A model generated the notes under the pieces. The model did not search any database, was not told where the DNA came from, and was given only the letters and a program-made list of their open reading frames with translations. Below are positions 35,877 through 44,915 of a stretch of DNA of 64,000 nt, piece by piece. This stretch comes from an uncultured Pseudacidovorax sp. (GTDB taxonomy: Bacteria > Pseudomonadota > Gammaproteobacteria > Burkholderiales > Burkholderiaceae_C). The stretch lies in assembly GCF_913773995.1 (NCBI RefSeq), contig NZ_CAJYES010000226.1, forward strand, positions 62,001-126,000, written 5' to 3'. The first letter of the stretch is position 1. Each line of letters begins with the position of its first letter. A program made the translations under genes and the position numbers.

Positions 35877-36441
35877 CGTCTTCGCGCCTTCGCCCTGGCG
35901 CAACCACTTCGCGCACCGTGTGCTGCACAAGCTGGCGTTCGCATTCGCGCTGGCGGCCGGCCTGTTGGCCAGTTTCTGGCCGCTGGGGCAGGACGGCCTT
36001 GCGTCCTCGTCCTCGTACGCAGCCTCGCCCGAGTGGCCCCCCACCTGGGACGGCGCGCCGTTGAGGCCGCAGGCGCTCGGCGAGGTGGAAGCCCGCTTCG
36101 CCCGGCACTTTCCCGGCCACATCGCCCGCTTCACCGATGGCCGGCGGGTGCTGGTGATGCGGCAGGTCGAGCGTGCCACGCGCCTGCTGCATCCGGCCGA
36201 GGACTGCTGGCGCGCGCTGGGCTATCGCGTCGTTCAGGCCCGGCTCGAACACGACGCACGCGGCCGGCTGTGGCGCTGCTTCCACGCCGAGCGCACAGGC
36301 AGCGACACCCAGCGCGTGTGCGAGCGCATCGAGGATGCCGCCGGCCAATCTTTCACCGACACTTCCGCCTGGTACTGGGCCAGCTGGCGCGCGAGCGCCG
36401 CCGGGCCCTGGACGGCGGTGACCGTGGTCTCGCCGCCATGA
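35863..36441 (+). CDS. EpsI-like exosortase-associated protein
   Basis: A 192-residue protein with one N-terminal membrane helix (about 23-42) and a periplasmic domain. The sequence HPAEDCWRALGYRVVQA matches the conserved His-Pro-x-x-Cys-Trp/Tyr core of EpsI-type proteins that accompany exosortases, often as fusions. Their biochemical role is not established. The ATG at 35863 lies inside the exosortase gene, giving a 14-bp overlap and tight coupling. A second conserved feature is the paired cysteines (CWR, CFH, CER). Confidence 0.75.
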   Translation: MRWPDVFAPSPWRNHFAHRVLHKLAFAFALAAGLLASFWPLGQDGLASSSSYAASPEWPPTWDGAPLRPQALGEVEARFARHFPGHIARFTDGRRVLVMRQVERATRLLHPAEDCWRALGYRVVQARLEHDARGRLWRCFHAERTGSDTQRVCERIEDAAGQSFTDTSAWYWASWRASAAGPWTAVTVVSPP

Positions 36442-36468
36442 ACGACACGACAGACAACGGGACGCGAT

Positions 36469-37749
36469 GTGAACAAGGGGCTGCGTTTGCTGCTGTGGGG
36501 CCTGCTGGCCCTGCTGCTGACGGCAGCGGTGGCGGCCGTGGCGGTGGTGCGCATCGCGCTCGCCCCGGCCAAGGACGAATGGGCGGTGGACTGGCGCGTG
36601 GGTCCGTTCACGGTGCCCGTGGGCGTGCCCACGGTGCTGCGACTGGCCACCTCGCCCTGGATCGCACCGCGGCTGGACGGCCGCCGGCTGCAGACGGCGC
36701 AGGGGCCGATCGACCTGCGCTGGGACGCGCCGCGCGAGCAGCTGGCCCTGCGCTGCGCACCCTGCCGCATCGGCCTGACCGCCATGGGCTCACAGCCTCT
36801 TCAGCTGACCGAACTTCGCTTGACCGCGCGTCGCGAGGTGGACGTGCTGCGCGGCGAGGTCGACGCGGTGCCGACCAGCGCGAGCACCGAAGGCCTGCAC
36901 GGCCGCTGGCAGGGCCGGCTCACGCAGCGTGACCTGCACCTCGACGCCAGCTTCGACGAGGCGCCCATCGCCCGCTGGTACGCCGTGCTGGCGGCCGGCA
37001 TGCCCGAGCTGGAACGCGCCCGCATCGGCGGCACGGCGTCTGGCCGCCTGCAGGTGCAGCTGCCCTCGGGCACGCTGGGGCTGCACCCGCGCATCAGCGG
37101 CTTCAGCGTCGAGGGCCTGGGCACCGAGGCGCTGCTGAACGCGCGCAGCCAGTGCGGCCCGGCCGCCAACCTGAAGGCCGACAGTTGGCTGGCCCGTGCC
37201 GTCGTCGCGGCGGAGGACCAGCGCTTCTTCCAGCATCCGGGCTTCGACCTGATCGAGTTGCAGGCCGCCTTCGACCGCAACCAGAGCAAGGGCGCTGTCG
37301 AGCGCGGCGGCAGCACGCTCACGCAGCAGCTGGCCAAGGTGCTGGTGACCGGCAGCGAGCGTAGTCTGCAGCGCAAGCTGCGCGAGCTGCTCTATGCGGT
37401 GGATATGGAGCAGCAGCTGGGCAAGGCCCGCATCCTGCAGCTGTACCTGGACCATGCGCCCTGGGGCCGCGTCTGCGGCGCCGAGGCAGCGGCGCGTTTC
37501 TACTTCGGTCGTCCGGCGGCGCGGCTGGAGCCGGCCCAGGCGGTATGGCTGGCGGCCATGCTGCATGCACCGAGCGCCGCCGCCGAACGCTGGCAGCGTG
37601 AGGGGGGCCTCGACCCGCAGCGCGTCCAGTGGGTGGCCGAGGGCATCCGCGGCATCAGCCGCGGCCAGCGCGAGGCGCTGTTGCGCAGCGTGGCACAGGC
37701 GCGTTACCCCTGGCCGGGCGCCCCGTTGCCCTCATCGCCCGCTCGCTGA
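36469..37749 (+). CDS. Membrane-anchored GT51 peptidoglycan glycosyltransferase
   Basis: A 426-residue protein starting at GTG 36469, since no in-frame ATG is available. A membrane anchor (6-32) is followed by a 200-residue beta-rich region (about 35-230) reminiscent of AsmA-like repeats, with a CxxC at C96/C99. The C-terminal part is a GT51 domain: catalytic E249 in AAEDQRFFQHPGFD, GGSTLTQQLAK and KLRELLYAVDMEQQLGKARILQLYL. No transpeptidase domain is present, so it resembles MtgA with an added N-terminal module. It starts 27 bp after the EpsI-like gene and completes the operon. Confidence 0.88.
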   Translation: MNKGLRLLLWGLLALLLTAAVAAVAVVRIALAPAKDEWAVDWRVGPFTVPVGVPTVLRLATSPWIAPRLDGRRLQTAQGPIDLRWDAPREQLALRCAPCRIGLTAMGSQPLQLTELRLTARREVDVLRGEVDAVPTSASTEGLHGRWQGRLTQRDLHLDASFDEAPIARWYAVLAAGMPELERARIGGTASGRLQVQLPSGTLGLHPRISGFSVEGLGTEALLNARSQCGPAANLKADSWLARAVVAAEDQRFFQHPGFDLIELQAAFDRNQSKGAVERGGSTLTQQLAKVLVTGSERSLQRKLRELLYAVDMEQQLGKARILQLYLDHAPWGRVCGAEAAARFYFGRPAARLEPAQAVWLAAMLHAPSAAAERWQREGGLDPQRVQWVAEGIRGISRGQREALLRSVAQARYPWPGAPLPSSPAR

Positions 37750-37988
37750 ACGTCACGTCTTCGTGGCTTCCTGCCACGCGCAGGTCCGGGTAGACGTAGG
37801 AACAATCCCACAGGCGGCCGGCCTAGATTGTTTCCCGATCATGAACAGCACGTTCGGCAACGACCAGGGTTTTCCCTAGATGAGAGGTCCACAATTCATC
37901 TCACGGGCCAGCGATTGAACGCAGACCCGAAGCCGGTGGGGCAGGTGCCCCGCCAGCTCTGTTCAACGCTCTGCTTAGGAGAAAAATC

Positions 37989-38342
37989 ATGACCAAGACC
38001 TCGAAGATCATCGCCCTCGCCGCTCTGTCGTTCGCCGCTGTTGCCGGCGCCAGCGCCGAGGAATACCAGGGCGTCATCGCCCCCGTGTCGGCCTTCAGCC
38101 GCGCCGAAGTGAACGCCCAGGGCGTGCAGGCTGCTCGCGCCGAGCAGAACCTGGAATACGCCGGCCAGCAAGTCGCCGTTGCACCGGCCGCTCCCCGCAG
38201 CCGTGCCGCCGTGCAGGCCGAAGCCGTGGCCGCTGCCCACAACCCGACCTGGAACCTGGATTCCAAGGCCTTCGTGAACAGCAAGATCCCCACGCAGTAC
38301 ACGCAAGGCAGCCTGTCGGTCTATCGCAAGGCCGGCCTGTAA
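37989..38342 (+). CDS. Small secreted Ala-rich protein, DUF4148-like
   Basis: A 117-residue periplasmic protein. The signal peptide MTKTSKIIALAALSFAAVAGASA is cut near residue 23. The mature part has SRAEVNAQGVQAARAEQNLEYAGQQ, similar to the SRAEVxAE pattern of DUF4148-type small proteins abundant in Burkholderiales, and no cysteines. AGGAGA precedes the ATG. Codon use is highly biased, which suggests strong expression. Its 239-bp upstream region contains a possible 12-codon leader ORF at 37841-37879. Function is unknown. Confidence 0.75.
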   Translation: MTKTSKIIALAALSFAAVAGASAEEYQGVIAPVSAFSRAEVNAQGVQAARAEQNLEYAGQQVAVAPAAPRSRAAVQAEAVAAAHNPTWNLDSKAFVNSKIPTQYTQGSLSVYRKAGL

Positions 38343-38663
38343 ACAGGCCGCCACGCCACGCCGTGCGATTCCTAAGGGATCGGTAGCGCGTGGCGATCCC
38401 CCGGCAGAACGGGATGGAGGCGGACCGGGCCTGACACCGGGTTCGTTTTCCATCTCCTCAGGCGGGCACCGCCTGTGAAAGAGGTCCGGGATGGGGCCTG
38501 GGAGGCGCCTGACTGCAGCCGGCATGCGAAAGCGTGCCGGCTTTTTCGTTGTGCGCGCGACCGCAGCCGCCCTCGGCACAGCGAGCGGGAGGACGCGGCG
38601 AGGCCGGCGCACGACAATGCCGCCCGACTCGTCTTTCCCACCCTCCTTCTCACCGCATCCCTC
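38343..38663. other. Structured intergenic region upstream of proC
   Basis: This 321-bp gap contains CGCCACGC...GCGTGGCG (38349-38395), CAGGCGG-GCA-CCGCCTG (38459-38475) and a strong terminator (38517-38546). The density of stems ending in a terminator is compatible with a long 3' UTR, a small RNA or a leader element. No known RNA family was recognised. Confidence 0.45.
38517..38546 (+). terminator. Rho-independent terminator upstream of proC
   Basis: An 11-bp stem AGCCGGCATGC/GCGTGCCGGCT (one G-U pair), GAAA loop and T5. It is 175 bp past the preceding stop and 118 bp before proC. Confidence 0.88.
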
Positions 38664-39482
38664 ATGAAAGTCCTGTTCCTCGGTTACGGCAACATGGGCC
38701 GCGCCCTCGGCGAGGCCTGGCGCGACAGCGGTCGCATCCAGACCCTGCTGGCCATCGATCCCGCGCCCCTGCCTGAAGGCGCTTCGCCGGTGCCCGGCCG
38801 CCATGCCAGTGTGCAGGCGCTGCAGTCCTCCGGCGAAGCCGCAGGCGGCGTGGATCTGGTGGTGGTGGCCGTGAAGCCAGCCATGGCGGCCGGCGCCCTG
38901 CGCGCGCTGCCGGCAGACTGGCTGAGCCAGGCCGTGGTGGTGAGCGTGGCCGCTGGCGTCACCGTCGCCACACTGGAAGCTGCTCTGCCCCTGGGCACGC
39001 CGGTCATTCGCGTCATGCCCAACACACCGGCCATGCTGCGAGCCGGCTGCACCGGGCTCTATGCCGCGCCCGGCGTGGACGAGGCCCGGCGTGAGCAGGT
39101 CGGCGCCCTGTTCGCCACCGTGGGCAGCGCGCATTGGGTGGACCAGGAGTCGCACATCGACTTGGTCACCGCCATCAGCGGCAGCGGCCCCGCCTATTAC
39201 CACCTGTTCAGCGAGGCGCTGGCGCAGGCCGGCGTGGCGCTCGGCCTGTCGCCCGAACTGGCCCGCGCGCTGGCGGCCGACACGGCCTGGGGCGCTGCCG
39301 CGCTGCAGCACCACCAGCCGGATGCCGATTTTGCGGCCCTGCGCCGAGCCGTCACTTCGCCCAACGGCACCACGGCGGCGGCCATCGCGGTGTTCGAAGA
39401 GGGTGAGGCCCTGCGCGCGCTGGTGAAGAAGGCGGCCGAGGCGGCGCACCGGCGCGCCGTCGAACTCTCGGCGGGCGGCTGA
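38664..39482 (+). CDS. proC: Pyrroline-5-carboxylate reductase
   Basis: A 272-residue NADPH-dependent enzyme that reduces pyrroline-5-carboxylate to proline, the last step of proline synthesis. The Rossmann motif FLGYGNMGRAL is at the N-terminus. VVAVKPAMAAGAL, VIRVMPNTPAMLRAGCTGLY and AISGSGPAYYHLFSEAL are family signatures, and the TSPNGTTAAAI segment forms the substrate site. The ATG at 38664 fits the family N-terminus exactly. It is monocistronic, preceded by a terminator and convergent with the hydrolase gene. Confidence 0.96.
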   Translation: MKVLFLGYGNMGRALGEAWRDSGRIQTLLAIDPAPLPEGASPVPGRHASVQALQSSGEAAGGVDLVVVAVKPAMAAGALRALPADWLSQAVVVSVAAGVTVATLEAALPLGTPVIRVMPNTPAMLRAGCTGLYAAPGVDEARREQVGALFATVGSAHWVDQESHIDLVTAISGSGPAYYHLFSEALAQAGVALGLSPELARALAADTAWGAAALQHHQPDADFAALRRAVTSPNGTTAAAIAVFEEGEALRALVKKAAEAAHRRAVELSAGG

Positions 39483-39579
39483 CCGCGCGTCTGCGCTGCG
39501 GCTCGCGACTTCGGTTGTTGCTTCGATTGCGGCATGCGGATGGCCCGCAGACCGTAGGGTGAAAGCGGACGCCGGACGT

Positions 39580-40380
39580 TCAGGTGGCGCGCCGCGCCAG
39601 GAAGTCCAGCACCGCCGCGTTGAAGACGCGCGGCTGCTCGAAGTAGGCCGAGTGCCCCGCATCGGCCACCACCACCAGCTCGCTGCTGGCCACCCGTTCG
39701 TGGAACTCGCGGGCCACGGCCACCGGCACGATCGGATCCTGGTCGCCCACCAGGAAGAGCGTGGGGCAGGCCAGTGCGTCCAGTGCAGCCAGCGGAATCA
39801 GCCGGTCGGGCGCCATCAGCCCCTGCAGCGCCGCGCCCCAGTCGGCGGCGGGAATCGAATGGGCGCTGGGGTTGAAGTGGTTGATCTGGGCGTAGAGCGC
39901 GGCCTTTTCCGGCTCATGGTCCAGGAACCAGCGACCGAGCGAACGCTGCTCGATGCTCACCGCCTTCTGCGACAGCTGGCGCGTGGCCAGGATGTCCAGC
40001 AGCACGGGATGGTCCACCGCCAGCGACGTGTCGCAGGCCGCGAAGGCCGCCACCCGCCCCGGATGCGTCAGCGCGAGCTTCAGTCCGATCATGCCGCCGA
40101 GCGACTGGCCCACCACCCGCACGCGCTCGATGCCCTCCTGGTCGAGGATGGCGATCACGTCGTCCACGAACAGTGGCAGGTCGAACTCGGCCAGCGGCGC
40201 GGCCGAGCGCCCGAAGCAACGGATGTCCATCGTCAGGCAGCTGTAGCGGCCAGCGAAGGCCGGCAGTTGCTGCCACCAGGTGGCGGCATTGGAACCGGCT
40301 CCGTGGCAGAACAGCACGGCCGGGCCGTCGCCCTGGCGTTCGTAGTAGATGGCGCGGCCGTGGGAAGTGACGAAGGGCAT
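39580..40380 (-). CDS. Alpha/beta hydrolase, PcaD-like
   Basis: A 266-residue alpha/beta hydrolase. FCHGAGSNAATWWQQ forms the oxyanion loop, S93 in GQSLGG is the nucleophile, VGDQDPIVP holds the acid and DAGHSAYFEQP the histidine. The fold and length resemble 3-oxoadipate enol-lactonase (PcaD) and related meta-cleavage hydrolases. It starts 30 bp after the Bug-protein gene on the same strand, so its substrate may be linked to the solute bound by that protein. No protocatechuate genes are nearby, so lactonase activity is not asserted. Confidence 0.88.
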   Translation of the reverse strand: MPFVTSHGRAIYYERQGDGPAVLFCHGAGSNAATWWQQLPAFAGRYSCLTMDIRCFGRSAAPLAEFDLPLFVDDVIAILDQEGIERVRVVGQSLGGMIGLKLALTHPGRVAAFAACDTSLAVDHPVLLDILATRQLSQKAVSIEQRSLGRWFLDHEPEKAALYAQINHFNPSAHSIPAADWGAALQGLMAPDRLIPLAALDALACPTLFLVGDQDPIVPVAVAREFHERVASSELVVVADAGHSAYFEQPRVFNAAVLDFLARRAT

Positions 40381-40410
40381 GGATGTGCGGGTGGAAAGAA
40401 GAAAAGGACC

Positions 40411-41397
40411 TCAGTTGGCCTTGAGGTTGAGGCTGCGCACCAGCTGGCCCCAGCGCTCGGTGTCGGTGCGCACCAGCTGCATGTATTGCTCGGGCGTGGT
40501 GGACAGCACCGTCATGCCCTCGAACTCGAGCTGCTTGCGCGTGGCCGGATCGGCCTGTGCGGCCGTCAACGCTGCATGCAGCCGCCGCACGATGGGCGCG
40601 GGCGTGCCCTTGGGGGCCGACAGGCCGATCCAGGCGCTGACCGTGAGCTGCGGATAACCCAGCTCCGCGAAAGTGGGGACCTGCGGTACCAGCGGGCTGC
40701 GTTGCGCGCTGGACACGGCGAGCACCTTGAGCTTGCCTGCCTGCACCGGGGCGAGCGCGCTGTTCAGCGGAATCACGATCATCGGCACCACGCCGGCCAG
40801 CACGTCCTGCAGCGCCGGCGCGCCGCCCTTGTAGGGCACATGCGTCAGCTTCACGCCGGTCGCGCGCTGCAGTTGCTCCATCACCAGGTGGCCGGTGCTG
40901 CCGGCGCCCGAGCTGGCGTAATCGAACTTGCCGGGCTCGCGTCGGGCCTGCTGCACGAAGTCGTTGAAGTCCTTGAAGCCGGCATCGGGCCGGGCGACCA
41001 GCCATTGCGCGCCTTCGCCGATGCTGCCGATGTGCTCGAAGTCGCGCACGATGTCGAAGCCGATGCCGTCGTACATGGATTGCGCAATGGCGTTGAGCGA
41101 GCCGGTGGCCACCAGCGTGTAGCCGTCGGGTGGCGCCGAAGCCGCCATCTGCGTGCCCACGATGTTGCCGGCACTGGCCTTGTTGTCGATCACCACCGGC
41201 TGCTTGAGCACCTGGCTCATCTGCTGGGCCAGCGGCCGGATGGTGCGGTCGTAGGGCCCACCGGCCGGGGCCGGCACGATGATGCGGATGGGACGGCTCG
41301 GCCAGTCGGCGCTGCCGCCCTGGGCGTGGGCGGTGGTGGCCGTGGCGAGAAGGGCGCCCAGGGCGGCAAGCGCGCGCCGGCGGTCGGGGGAATGCAT
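40411..41397 (-). CDS. Bug-family periplasmic binding protein
   Basis: A 328-residue periplasmic binding protein of the Bug (tripartite tricarboxylate transporter receptor) family, greatly expanded in Burkholderiales. The signal peptide begins MHSPDRRRALAALGALLATA and is cut near residue 26. Typical motifs follow: WPSRPIRIIVPAPAGGPYD, VVIDNKASAGNIVGTQMAASAPPDGYT, and VPYKGGAPALQDVLAG. No TctAB membrane genes are adjacent, as is usual for this family. It diverges from a LysR gene that probably controls it and the hydrolase. Confidence 0.93.
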   Translation of the reverse strand: MHSPDRRRALAALGALLATATTAHAQGGSADWPSRPIRIIVPAPAGGPYDRTIRPLAQQMSQVLKQPVVIDNKASAGNIVGTQMAASAPPDGYTLVATGSLNAIAQSMYDGIGFDIVRDFEHIGSIGEGAQWLVARPDAGFKDFNDFVQQARREPGKFDYASSGAGSTGHLVMEQLQRATGVKLTHVPYKGGAPALQDVLAGVVPMIVIPLNSALAPVQAGKLKVLAVSSAQRSPLVPQVPTFAELGYPQLTVSAWIGLSAPKGTPAPIVRRLHAALTAAQADPATRKQLEFEGMTVLSTTPEQYMQLVRTDTERWGQLVRSLNLKAN

Positions 41398-41532
41398 GGT
41401 CGTGTCTCCGGAATGGGTGGCGCGTGGACGCGCTCGCAGGCCGCGGTGCGGCAGATGGAACCGGCATCTTCATCGCCGCAGCGATCAGCGACCAATTAAA
41501 TCGGGCGGCCAGTCATTAGACTTTGCGATGGC

Positions 41533-42519
41533 ATGACGACCCCGCCCCTGGCCACCACCCTGCTCAATCGCCTGCTCGCCCGCGGCAAGTTCCGCCATGT
41601 GCAGGTGCTGCTGCAGCTGGCCGAGCTGGGCAGCGTGCAGCGCACGGCCGATGCCATCGGCATGACCCAGTCCGCCGTCACCCAGACGCTGGCCTACCTG
41701 GAGCGGCTGCTGGACGTGCGCCTGTTCGAGCGCCACGCCCGCGGTGTGCGGCCCACGCCGGCCTGTACCGACCTGCTGCCGGTGGCCCGCCAGCTGATGC
41801 TGGGCATGGCCGACGTGGCGGGCGCAGTGGATGCGCGGCGGCGCCAGGGGCTGGGCTTCGTTCGGGTGCTCGCGTCGGTCTCCGCCATCCATGGCGTGCT
41901 GGTGGATGCGCTGCCCGCCTTCGCCCAGGTGCAGCCGGCCATCCGGGTACAGCTGGCCGAGGCGGAGGGCGAGGACCAGTTGCTGGCCATCGCCCGCGCC
42001 GAGGTCGACCTGGTGGTCTGCCGCCGGCCGGGGGCCATGCCGCAGGGCTGGGAATTCCATGCGTTGCGCAAGGACCGCTTTGCCGTGGTCTGCCGCGCGG
42101 ACCATCCGCTGTTGGCCGATCCCGCCGTCCTTGGCGGCTCACCCGCGGCCGGTCTGCCGGCCGATCAGGCCTGGGCAGCGCTCGCGGCCCATCCCTGGCT
42201 GCTGCTGCCGGCCGGCGTGGCCGCACGCGGGCATTTCGACGCGCTGTGCGAGCGCTTCGGCCGCACGCCGCCGATCTATCCGGTCAGCACCCGCTCGCTG
42301 CCGCTCATGGGCTGGCTGCTGCGCCACCAGCCGCTGCTGGCACTGCTCCCGCTGAACCTGGCGCGGCCCTGGCTGGCGACCGGCGAGCTGCGCGAGCTGG
42401 CACTGCCCGACATGGCTGCCATCGAGCCCATCGGCCTCCTGCAGCCGCAGTCGGGCATGGGCGAGGCGGCCCTGGCGCTCAGCGAGTTCCTGCGCAGGCG
42501 GATCGGGCCCGGCGACTGA
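41533..42519 (+). CDS. LysR-type regulator divergent from the Bug/hydrolase genes
   Basis: A 328-residue LTTR with a longer N-terminus than usual; the helix-turn-helix is at about 33-55 (RTADAIGMTQSAVTQTLAYLERLL). The effector domain spans about 110-325. The sequence resembles GbpR/CbbR-like regulators associated with aromatic or sugar catabolism. It diverges from the Bug gene with 135 bp between starts. That gap contains the AT-rich block CCAATTAAATCGGG, a plausible LTTR site. It presumably activates the divergent operon in response to its substrate. Confidence 0.9.
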   Translation: MTTPPLATTLLNRLLARGKFRHVQVLLQLAELGSVQRTADAIGMTQSAVTQTLAYLERLLDVRLFERHARGVRPTPACTDLLPVARQLMLGMADVAGAVDARRRQGLGFVRVLASVSAIHGVLVDALPAFAQVQPAIRVQLAEAEGEDQLLAIARAEVDLVVCRRPGAMPQGWEFHALRKDRFAVVCRADHPLLADPAVLGGSPAAGLPADQAWAALAAHPWLLLPAGVAARGHFDALCERFGRTPPIYPVSTRSLPLMGWLLRHQPLLALLPLNLARPWLATGELRELALPDMAAIEPIGLLQPQSGMGEAALALSEFLRRRIGPGD

Positions 42520-42606
42520 ACGGCCGTCCGGCGTGTGGGGTCGGCGTGGGATCGAAGGGCGCGGGTTGCCCGGCCTCCGGCGGCCGACCGCCGCGGTCCC
42601 GACGGC

Positions 42607-43506
42607 TCAGGTCGCCGCCTGCCCCACCAGCCACTGCCGGAACAGCGCGAGCGCCGGCCGTGCATCGTCCACCGCCGGCTCCACCAGGTAGTGGCTGCGC
42701 TCCCCGCGCAGCGGGCGCGGGCAGGCGATGGCCAGTTCACCGCGGGCCAATTCGGCTTCGATCAGCAGCGGCGGCAGCAGCGCGATGCCCAGCCCATGTG
42801 CCGCCGCCACCGCCAGCATCGAGAAGAGTTCGTAGCGCGGCCCGGCGCCGCCGCGCGGGTTGTCCACACCCTGTGCCTCGAACCACTGCCGCCAGCCGTC
42901 GGGCCGGGTGCTCTGCTGCAGCAGCGGCAGGCGCGCCACCTGCGCCGGCGTGAGGGCGGCGCGGCCGTCCATCAGCGCGGGACAGCACACCGGCACCACC
43001 TCCTCGTGCCGCAGCAGCGTGTGGCGCGTGCCGGCCCAGGTCGCGGCCTGCTGCGGCGTGCCGGTGTAGAGCGCGGCATCGAAGGGCGTGTCGTTGAAGA
43101 GGAAGGGCCGCGTCTGCGTCTCGATGTGGACGGTGATGTCCGGATGCGCCTTCGCCAGCAGCGGCAGCCGCGGGATCAGCCAGCGCGTGGCCAGCGTGGG
43201 AACCGCCGCCAGCTGCAGCGAGCCGCCGGTGCCCTGCCGGGCCATGGCGTCCAGCGTGTCGCGCTCCATGGCGTCGAGCTGGCGGCGGATCTGCCGCGCA
43301 TAGTCGGCGCCCGCCGCCGTGAGCTGCACGCCGTGGCGGGTGCGGCGGAACAGCGCCAGGCCCATGAAGGCCTCCAGCGCGCCGATCTGGCGCGAGACGG
43401 CGCTCTGCGTCAGGGCCAGCTCTTCGGCGGCGCGGGTGTAGCTCTCGTGCCGGGCCGCGGCCTCGAAGCAGGCCAGCGCCTGGGTGGAGGGGATCTTGCG
43501 TCGCAT
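42607..43506 (-). CDS. LysR-type regulator, GcvA-like
   Basis: A 299-residue LTTR of the GcvA/AmpR branch. MRRKIPSTQALACFEAAARHESYTRAAEELALTQSAVSRQI forms the helix-turn-helix, and AVPTLATRWLIPRLPLL is the branch signature at the start of the effector domain. The ATG at 43506 is at the family position; an in-frame ATG 75 bp upstream is not supported. It diverges from gcdH (207 bp between starts), the standard arrangement for regulators of glutaryl-CoA degradation in Burkholderiales. Confidence 0.92.
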   Translation of the reverse strand: MRRKIPSTQALACFEAAARHESYTRAAEELALTQSAVSRQIGALEAFMGLALFRRTRHGVQLTAAGADYARQIRRQLDAMERDTLDAMARQGTGGSLQLAAVPTLATRWLIPRLPLLAKAHPDITVHIETQTRPFLFNDTPFDAALYTGTPQQAATWAGTRHTLLRHEEVVPVCCPALMDGRAALTPAQVARLPLLQQSTRPDGWRQWFEAQGVDNPRGGAGPRYELFSMLAVAAAHGLGIALLPPLLIEAELARGELAIACPRPLRGERSHYLVEPAVDDARPALALFRQWLVGQAAT

Positions 43507-43713
43507 GGTCCGGTTCAACGGTGAAGGTATGCCGTCGCTACATAGTTGATGACGGCTCTCCGCACAGCTGAGCCGCGGCACATTGTCGCGAGATATGAGA
43601 GACGCGCATGCCTGGGTGCCGATTTCTCGTTTGCGCCGATGTTGGCGCCGGGCGTACGATGCCGCGCATCCCCCGCAACCTGCAGCCGCTCACGCGCACG
43701 GAGACCGCACGCC

Positions 43714-44913
43714 ATGGCCACCAAAGCCGCCTTCCACTGGGACGATCCCTTCCTTCTCGACCAGCAACTGACCGACGACGAACGCGCCGTGCGCGAGGCG
43801 GCCAATGCCTACTGTCAGGACAAGCTGGCGCCGCGCGTTCTCGAGATGTTCCGCGGCGAGAAGACCGACCTGTCGATCTTCCGCGAGATGGGCGAGCTGG
43901 GCCTGCTGGGCCCGACGATCCCCGAGCAGTACGGCGGCCCCGGCCTCAACTACGTCTGCTACGGCCTGATCGCCCGTGAGGTCGAGCGCGTCGATTCCGG
44001 CTACCGCTCCATGGCCAGCGTGCAGTCCTCGCTGGTGATGGTGCCCATCTACGAATTCGGCACCGAGGCGCAGAAGCAGAAGTACCTGCCCAAGCTGGCC
44101 AGCGGCGAATTCATCGGCTGCTTCGGCCTGACCGAGCCCGACCACGGCTCCGACCCCGGCAGCATGGCCACCCGCGCCTACAAGACCGACGGCGGCTACC
44201 GCCTCAAGGGCAACAAGATGTGGATCACCAACTCGCCGGTGGCCGACGTCTTCGTCGTCTGGGCGAAGGAAGTGAGCGAAGGCGGCGCCGTCGGCCCGAT
44301 CCGCGGCTTCGTGCTCGAGAAGGGCATGAAGGGCCTGTCGGCCCCGGCCATCCACGGCAAGGTGGGCCTGCGCGCCTCCATTACGGGCGAGATCGTCATG
44401 GACGATGTCTTCGTGCCCGAAGAGAACGCCTTCCCCGAGGTGCAGGGCCTCAAGGGCCCCTTCACCTGCCTGAACAGCGCCCGCTACGGCATCAGCTGGG
44501 GCGCCATCGGTGCTGCCGAGGACTGCTTCCACCGCGCGCGCCAGTACGTGCTCGACCGCAAGCAATTCGGCCGGCCCTTGGCCGCGAACCAGCTGATCCA
44601 GAAGAAGCTGGCCGACATGCAGACCGAGATCACGCTGGGCCTGCAGGGCAGCCTGCGACTGGGCCGCATGAAGGACGAGGGCGTCGCCGCGGTCGAGATC
44701 ACCTCGATCATGAAGCGCAACAACTGCGGCAAGTCGCTGGACATCGCCCGCCTGGCGCGCGACATGATGGGCGGCAACGGCATCAGCGACGAATTCGGCG
44801 TGGCGCGCCATCTGGTGAACCTGGAGGTGGTCAACACCTACGAGGGCACGCACGACGTGCACGCGCTCATCCTGGGCCGCGCGATCACGGGTATTGCAGC
44901 ATTCAGCAACTGA
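43714..44913 (+). CDS. gcdH: Glutaryl-CoA dehydrogenase
   Basis: A 399-residue FAD-dependent acyl-CoA dehydrogenase that oxidises and decarboxylates glutaryl-CoA to crotonyl-CoA in lysine, tryptophan and aromatic breakdown. GcdH features: [18 protein letters not shown] at the N-terminus, [45 protein letters not shown] and the catalytic glutamate in [17 protein letters not shown]. Length matches bacterial GcdH (about 395). Two bases after its stop begins the CoA-transferase gene, which would supply glutaryl-CoA. Confidence 0.95.
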   Translation: MATKAAFHWDDPFLLDQQLTDDERAVREAANAYCQDKLAPRVLEMFRGEKTDLSIFREMGELGLLGPTIPEQYGGPGLNYVCYGLIAREVERVDSGYRSMASVQSSLVMVPIYEFGTEAQKQKYLPKLASGEFIGCFGLTEPDHGSDPGSMATRAYKTDGGYRLKGNKMWITNSPVADVFVVWAKEVSEGGAVGPIRGFVLEKGMKGLSAPAIHGKVGLRASITGEIVMDDVFVPEENAFPEVQGLKGPFTCLNSARYGISWGAIGAAEDCFHRARQYVLDRKQFGRPLAANQLIQKKLADMQTEITLGLQGSLRLGRMKDEGVAAVEITSIMKRNNCGKSLDIARLARDMMGGNGISDEFGVARHLVNLEVVNTYEGTHDVHALILGRAITGIAAFSN

Positions 44914-44915
44914 GC

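Noticed and set aside
34992-36441. Exosortase plus EpsI-like gene as part of an exopolysaccharide cluster
   Set aside because: No glycosyltransferase family 2/4 genes, Wzx/Wzy or polysaccharide export genes are present in the neighbourhood.
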